NCBI GenBank assembly: GCA_019245455.1
Contig: JAFARM010000189.1
Span: 1-10,692, forward strand
Source: Sphingomonadaceae bacterium
Lineage (GTDB): Bacteria; Pseudomonadota; Alphaproteobacteria; Sphingomonadales; Sphingomonadaceae
Direction of reading: 5' to 3'
Length of the DNA: 10,692 bases
The translations under genes and the position numbers were made by a program. A model generated the notes under the pieces. The model saw only the letters and a list, made by a program, of their open reading frames with translations. It was not told the DNA's origin and searched no databases. Below are positions 7,333 through 10,692 of this stretch, piece by piece. The first letter of the stretch is position 1, and each line of letters opens with the position of its first letter.

Positions 7333-7426
7333 CATGCTGGTAGCCAACCAGCCCACCGCGACCGGGCAACTTAACACTGATGAAGATGAACGCCGGCTCA
7401 TCGGTCCAGAGAACCAGCCTGAATCC

Positions 7427-7454
7427 TTGGCGTTCTCGGTTGTCAGCGTAAAAT
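7427..7454 (+). promoter_or_regulatory. Candidate sigma-70-like promoter reading toward the NRPS gene
   Basis: TTGGCG (7427-7432) and TAAAAT (7449-7454) are separated by 16 bp in the locally AT-rich part of the gap. The pair points to the + strand and would leave a leader of roughly 360 nt before the NRPS start. It was picked by eye; chance matches are possible in an AT-rich tract. Confidence 0.25.
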
Positions 7455-7570
7455 CACGCGATCTAAACACGTTAACACAATCGGAGAATGCTGCGACAAA
7501 CTTGTGCGTGGCCTAAAATCGTGTAGGAGTCGCCGTTGTTAGGGTACGCGATCATCAATGGAGAATCAAC

Positions 7571-7633
7571 GTGGCTTATCTTCTTCACGTCATCGGTTCG
7601 CTCGTCTGGGACATCCCGCCCTGGGCGCAGTGA
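7571..7633 (+). CDS. Candidate 20-residue hydrophobic small ORF in the NRPS leader
   Basis: A GTG start at 7571 is preceded by GGAG at 7560-7563 with a 7-nt spacer, which is better than the signal in front of the NRPS gene itself. The peptide begins MAYLLHVIGSLV, ends WDIPPWAQ and stops at TGA 7631-7633. Two possible hairpins follow: GAAGCG/CGCTTC around 7644-7656 and GACCGG/CCGGTC at 7658-7677. It could be a leader peptide or a small membrane peptide, or chance. It resembles no family I recognise. Confidence 0.2.
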   Translation: MAYLLHVIGSLVWDIPPWAQ

Positions 7634-7824
7634 TCTCGGGGGCGAAGCGTCGCTTCTGACCGGCACACAAACCGGTCCCGGAATGCCCGGTCGGCCTCGC
7701 GCCGCCGGGTGTTCTGCGTTGACCCGCCAGAAGGCGATCGTGCGATCCGCGACGTTACCTAGCGCTAGTCCATCGCCGGTTCTATGGCAGGCCGCTGTTC
7801 CAACAGCGAGCGGTGCCGCCGACC

Positions 7825-10692
7825 ATGATGATCGATTCCGCCGCGCCACCATTTCCTGATCCGCCTTATGCTCGCGACGAGCTTCTGCACGAGATCTTCG
7901 CCGCGACCGCTGCCCTGTATCCCGACCGACCGGCCGTGCGGTTGGCGCAGCAGGACGCCGCGAGCGGTCGCAAGCAGGCGCTGACCTACCGCGAGCTCGC
8001 ACATCGGTCGGCGCAGCTGGCGCATTTCCTGCGGGGCCGTGGCATCCTTCGTGGCGACCGCGTCGTCGTCTGCCTGCCGCGCGGGCTCGACCAGTTCATT
8101 GCCGTCCTCGGCGTACTCGGCGCGGGCGCCGCGTATGTCCCGGTCGACTGGAGCTTTCCCGCCGAGCGCATCGACTTCATCCTGCGCGACAGCGGCGCGC
8201 GTGTCATCCTGACGCTTCAGGAGCGCCAGGCGGACTTCACGCCGGGCAGCGTCGTTCCGCTCGACGACCGCCTCGGCGAGATCGCGACCGCGGACGCCTG
8301 GCCGTTCACCCGCGCGGCGACCGGAGCCACGCCCGACGACCTCGCCTACATCATCTACACCTCGGGGACGACGGGGCGGCCCAAGGGTGTCGCCATTCGC
8401 CACCGCAACATCGCCCACCTCGTGCGGGCGGAGAGCGCGATCCTGGGCCTGACCTCCGACGACCGCGTGTTCCAGGGGTTCAGCCTCGCCTTCGACATGA
8501 GCCTTGAGGAGACGTGGCCGGCCTTTCTTGCCGGCGCCGAACTGATCGTGTCGAGCGAGGCGCTGGCGCGGAGCGGCCCCGAGGTCGCCGAGGCGATCGC
8601 CCGCGAAGGCGTCACCGTCTGGCACTGCGTCCCCTCGCTGCTCGCCGTCGTCGAGGCACGCCCGCCGGCGCTGCGGCTGATCAACCTTGGCGGCGAGGCC
8701 TGCCCGCCCGACCTCGCGCGGCGCTGGGCGCGGCCGGGGCTGCGCCTGCTCAACACCTACGGCCCGACCGAGACGACCGTCACCGCGACGTGGGCCGAGC
8801 TGTCCGCCGAAGGACCGGTGACGATCGGCACGCCGCTGCCCGGCTACCGCGCGTGGATCGTCGACGAGGCGCTGGTTCCGGTTGCGCGGGGCGTGCCGGG
8901 CGAACTCGTCATCGGCGGGCCGGGCGTCGGCGTCGGTTATCTCGGCCGCGACGACCTGACCGCGGCGAAGTTCGTCACCGCGACCTTCGACCCCGACGTC
9001 GGACCGGAGTGCGTCTACCGCTCGGGCGACCTCGTCAGCCTCGATGCGAGCGGCAACATCGTCTTCGCCGGACGGATCGACACGCAGGTCAAGATCCGCG
9101 GCTACCGCGTCGAGTTGGGCGAGATCGAGAGCGCGATCGCCGATGACGCGGCGGTGGCGCAGGCGGTGTGCAGCCTGGTCACGATTGACGGCAACGAGGT
9201 GCTCGTCGCTTACGTCGTTCCCAGGGACGGTGCCGTCATCGACACGGCGCGCATCGCCGCCGCGCTGGCGGAGCGGCTGCCGCCCTATATGCGCCCGGCG
9301 CTGTTCGAAATCGTCCTGCGCCTGCCGCTGCTCGTCTCGGGCAAGATCGATCGCAAGGCGCTGCCCGCGCCGGCCGCGCGACCGGTGCGCGAGGACATCA
9401 CCCCGCCGGCGACGCCGCTCGAGGCCGAGCTGCACCGCGCGTGGAGCGAAGTCTTCGCGCCGCTGCCGGTATCGGTGACCGCCGACTTCTTCGCCGACCT
9501 CGGCGGCCACTCGCTGCGCGCGGCGCGGGCAGTGTCGCGCGCGCGGCAATTGCCCGGCCTCGCCGACCTGTCGATCAACGACTTGTACGCCGCGCCGACG
9601 ATCCGCGCGCTGGCCGAGCGGCTGGCGGCTCGCGGCGTCGCGGCGGCGGTGCCCGCGCGGCCCCTCGTCACGGTCGATCGCCGGCGTTTCCTTGCCTGCG
9701 CCGCGGCACAGACGGTCGCGCTCCCGTTCATCTACGGCTTCGCCGGGCTGCAGTGGCTTCTGCCCTACCTTGCGTACATCTACTGGGCGTCGAACGGCTG
9801 GTCGCGATTGGCTGCTGCGGGGGCTGCCGCGGGGGCGTTCGTCGCGCTGCCGCCGGTGCTGCTGCTCGCGTCGATCGCCTGCAAGTGGCTGGTGCTCGGC
9901 CGTGCCAAGGCCGGCGACTATCCGCTGTGGGGCAGCTATTACTTCCGCTGGTGGTTGACGCGGCGCGTGCTGGAGACGGTCGCGTCGCAGTATCTTGCCG
10001 GCACCCCGGCCTACGCGCTCTACTACCGCCTGCTCGGCGCCCGGATCGGCCGCGATGTGCTGCTGCTTGGCGACCTCATCGACGTCGCCGACCTCGTCAC
10101 GATCGGCGACGACGCGGCGATCGACGCCGGCGCGATCCTGGCGACGAGCTCGGTCGAAGGCGGGCTGCTGCGCCTCGGCCGCGTCGAGATCGGGGCGGGC
10201 GCGACGGTCGGGTCGACTGCGGTCGTCGGCCGCGAGGCACGGATCGGCGCAGGGGCGGTGCTCGAGGATCTGTCGGCACTGCCTGCCGGCGGCGTCATCC
10301 CGCCCGGCGAGCGCTGGTCGGGGTCGCCGGCGGCGCGCGTTGCGGGCGCGCCGGCGCACGTGCCGCCGCCGCCGTCGCCACTTCGCCGCCGCACCGTGTC
10401 GCTGACCCTGCTGGTGGCCGCCGCGCTACTGCCGCTGGCGGCGCTGCTGCCGATCGCGCCGGGGCTCGTCGCCATGATCGAGGTCGACTGGCGGACCGAA
10501 GGCTACAGCTTCATCGCCTTCTCGCCGCTGCTTGCCGCCGCCTATGTGGTGCTGATGTGCGTGCTGCTGGCCGCGGTCAAATGGACGCTGATCGGCCAGG
10601 CGCGGCCCGGCACCGTGTCGATCTGGCGCTTCGCCTATGTCCGTTTCTGGATCGTCCGGCAGCTGGGCGCGCTCGCTCTGGAGCTGCTCCAC
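7825..10692 (+). CDS. Pls/PosA-type non-ribosomal peptide synthetase (A-T-membrane/LbH), N-terminal 956 residues
   Basis: The frame is open to the window edge, so the C-terminus is missing; epsilon-poly-L-lysine synthetase, a family member, has about 1,300 residues. Domains: adenylation ~15-515, with YTSGTTGRPKG (178-188), FDMSLEE (223-229), NTYGPTETT (310-318), YRSGDL (398-403), GRIDTQVKIRGYRVELGE (416-433) and the A10 Lys507 (SGKIDRK); carrier domain with LGGHS, phosphopantetheine Ser563; hydrophobic helices ~626-660 and ~670-692; a hexapeptide-repeat left-handed beta-helix ~745-840; helices ~859-883 and ~897-925. No classical condensation motif (HHxxxDG) is present in the visible part. Family knowledge: such enzymes activate one amino acid, load it on the carrier and polymerise it at the membrane through atypical C-terminal domains. 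The start is ATG 7825 (ATG 7828 is the alternative); the ribosome binding site is weak. The product is probably a homopolymer or amide of a basic amino acid. Confidence 0.95.
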   Translation, partial: MMIDSAAPPFPDPPYARDELLHEIFAATAALYPDRPAVRLAQQDAASGRKQALTYRELAHRSAQLAHFLRGRGILRGDRVVVCLPRGLDQFIAVLGVLGAGAAYVPVDWSFPAERIDFILRDSGARVILTLQERQADFTPGSVVPLDDRLGEIATADAWPFTRAATGATPDDLAYIIYTSGTTGRPKGVAIRHRNIAHLVRAESAILGLTSDDRVFQGFSLAFDMSLEETWPAFLAGAELIVSSEALARSGPEVAEAIAREGVTVWHCVPSLLAVVEARPPALRLINLGGEACPPDLARRWARPGLRLLNTYGPTETTVTATWAELSAEGPVTIGTPLPGYRAWIVDEALVPVARGVPGELVIGGPGVGVGYLGRDDLTAAKFVTATFDPDVGPECVYRSGDLVSLDASGNIVFAGRIDTQVKIRGYRVELGEIESAIADDAAVAQAVCSLVTIDGNEVLVAYVVPRDGAVIDTARIAAALAERLPPYMRPALFEIVLRLPLLVSGKIDRKALPAPAARPVREDITPPATPLEAELHRAWSEVFAPLPVSVTADFFADLGGHSLRAARAVSRARQLPGLADLSINDLYAAPTIRALAERLAARGVAAAVPARPLVTVDRRRFLACAAAQTVALPFIYGFAGLQWLLPYLAYIYWASNGWSRLAAAGAAAGAFVALPPVLLLASIACKWLVLGRAKAGDYPLWGSYYFRWWLTRRVLETVASQYLAGTPAYALYYRLLGARIGRDVLLLGDLIDVADLVTIGDDAAIDAGAILATSSVEGGLLRLGRVEIGAGATVGSTAVVGREARIGAGAVLEDLSALPAGGVIPPGERWSGSPAARVAGAPAHVPPPPSPLRRRTVSLTLLVAAALLPLAALLPIAPGLVAMIEVDWRTEGYSFIAFSPLLAAAYVVLMCVLLAAVKWTLIGQARPGTVSIWRFAYVRFWIVRQLGALALELLH

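Larger units (their letters stand above)
7265..7824. other. 560-bp divergent regulatory gap between the EAL operon and the NRPS gene
   Basis: No confidently coding gene is seen. The left ~270 bp are relatively AT-rich (7441-7500 is about 43% GC by hand count) and hold a direct repeat (7314-7332), a GCTGGT/ACCAGC hairpin (7336-7352), a promoter-like pair (7427-7454) and a candidate 20-codon frame (7571-7633). The right part is GC-rich, with a GACCGG/CCGGTC hairpin (7658-7677) and the perfect palindrome CTAGCGCTAG (7759-7768). This gap must hold the promoters for both divergent units. Confidence 0.55.

Noticed and set aside
7759..7768. Perfect palindrome CTAGCGCTAG, also present inside the kinase gene near 6134
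   Set aside because: Two copies of a 10-bp palindrome, one of them within coding sequence, are not enough to call an operator; no further copies or spacing pattern were seen.
7536..7859. 107-codon + strand frame with TTG start and AGGAG 6 nt upstream
   Set aside because: The Shine-Dalgarno spacing is good, but the frame runs 35 bp into the NRPS gene, and its second half has the Arg/Ala/Pro/Ser-rich composition of a chance frame in GC-rich DNA.
7765..10359. 864-residue open frame on the - strand opposite the NRPS gene
   Set aside because: Its composition is Arg/Ala/Asp/Gly-rich and has no motif, while the + strand frame carries a full set of adenylation and carrier motifs.

Overview
This is a high-GC window whose gene content and codon bias suggest an Alphaproteobacterium, most likely a sphingomonad. 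The evidence is dense GC-rich genes, GTG starts, a NodT-type efflux channel, a secreted S9 peptidase and short dispersed palindromic repeats typical of such genomes. The taxonomic placement is an inference.

Left part (1-3394). The window opens inside the C-terminal end of an RND efflux outer-membrane channel on the + strand. A gene-free stretch of about 480 bp follows, holding two families of short repeats: an inverted pair of small GC hairpins, and six copies of a 27-bp element, four of them in a roughly 49-bp tandem array. Convergent to the channel gene is a secreted S9 (prolyl oligopeptidase-type) serine peptidase on the - strand with an intact Ser/Asp/His triad. A divergent gene encodes a DUF4337 membrane protein.

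Middle (3399-7264). Three - strand genes form a compact signalling operon, transcribed in the order EAL c-di-GMP phosphodiesterase, TPR-containing membrane-bound hybrid histidine kinase, single-domain response regulator. The EAL enzyme keeps all the recognised catalytic residues. The kinase has a signal peptide, a TPR-rich probably periplasmic region, one transmembrane helix, intact HisKA and ATPase domains, and a C-terminal receiver that has lost its acidic pair and its Thr. The separate regulator has a fully canonical receiver, so it is the likely phosphate acceptor. The kinase's TPR-coding part is clearly more AT-rich than its surroundings.

Right part (7265-10692). A 560-bp regulatory gap with unusual AT-rich tracts separates this operon from a divergent large gene that runs off the window. 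That gene encodes the first 956 residues of a Pls/PosA-type non-ribosomal peptide synthetase: an adenylation domain, a carrier domain, membrane helices, a hexapeptide-repeat (left-handed beta-helix) domain and more membrane helices. This family includes epsilon-poly-L-lysine synthetase, so a membrane-bound homopolymer synthetase for an amino acid, probably a basic one, is the most striking content of the window.
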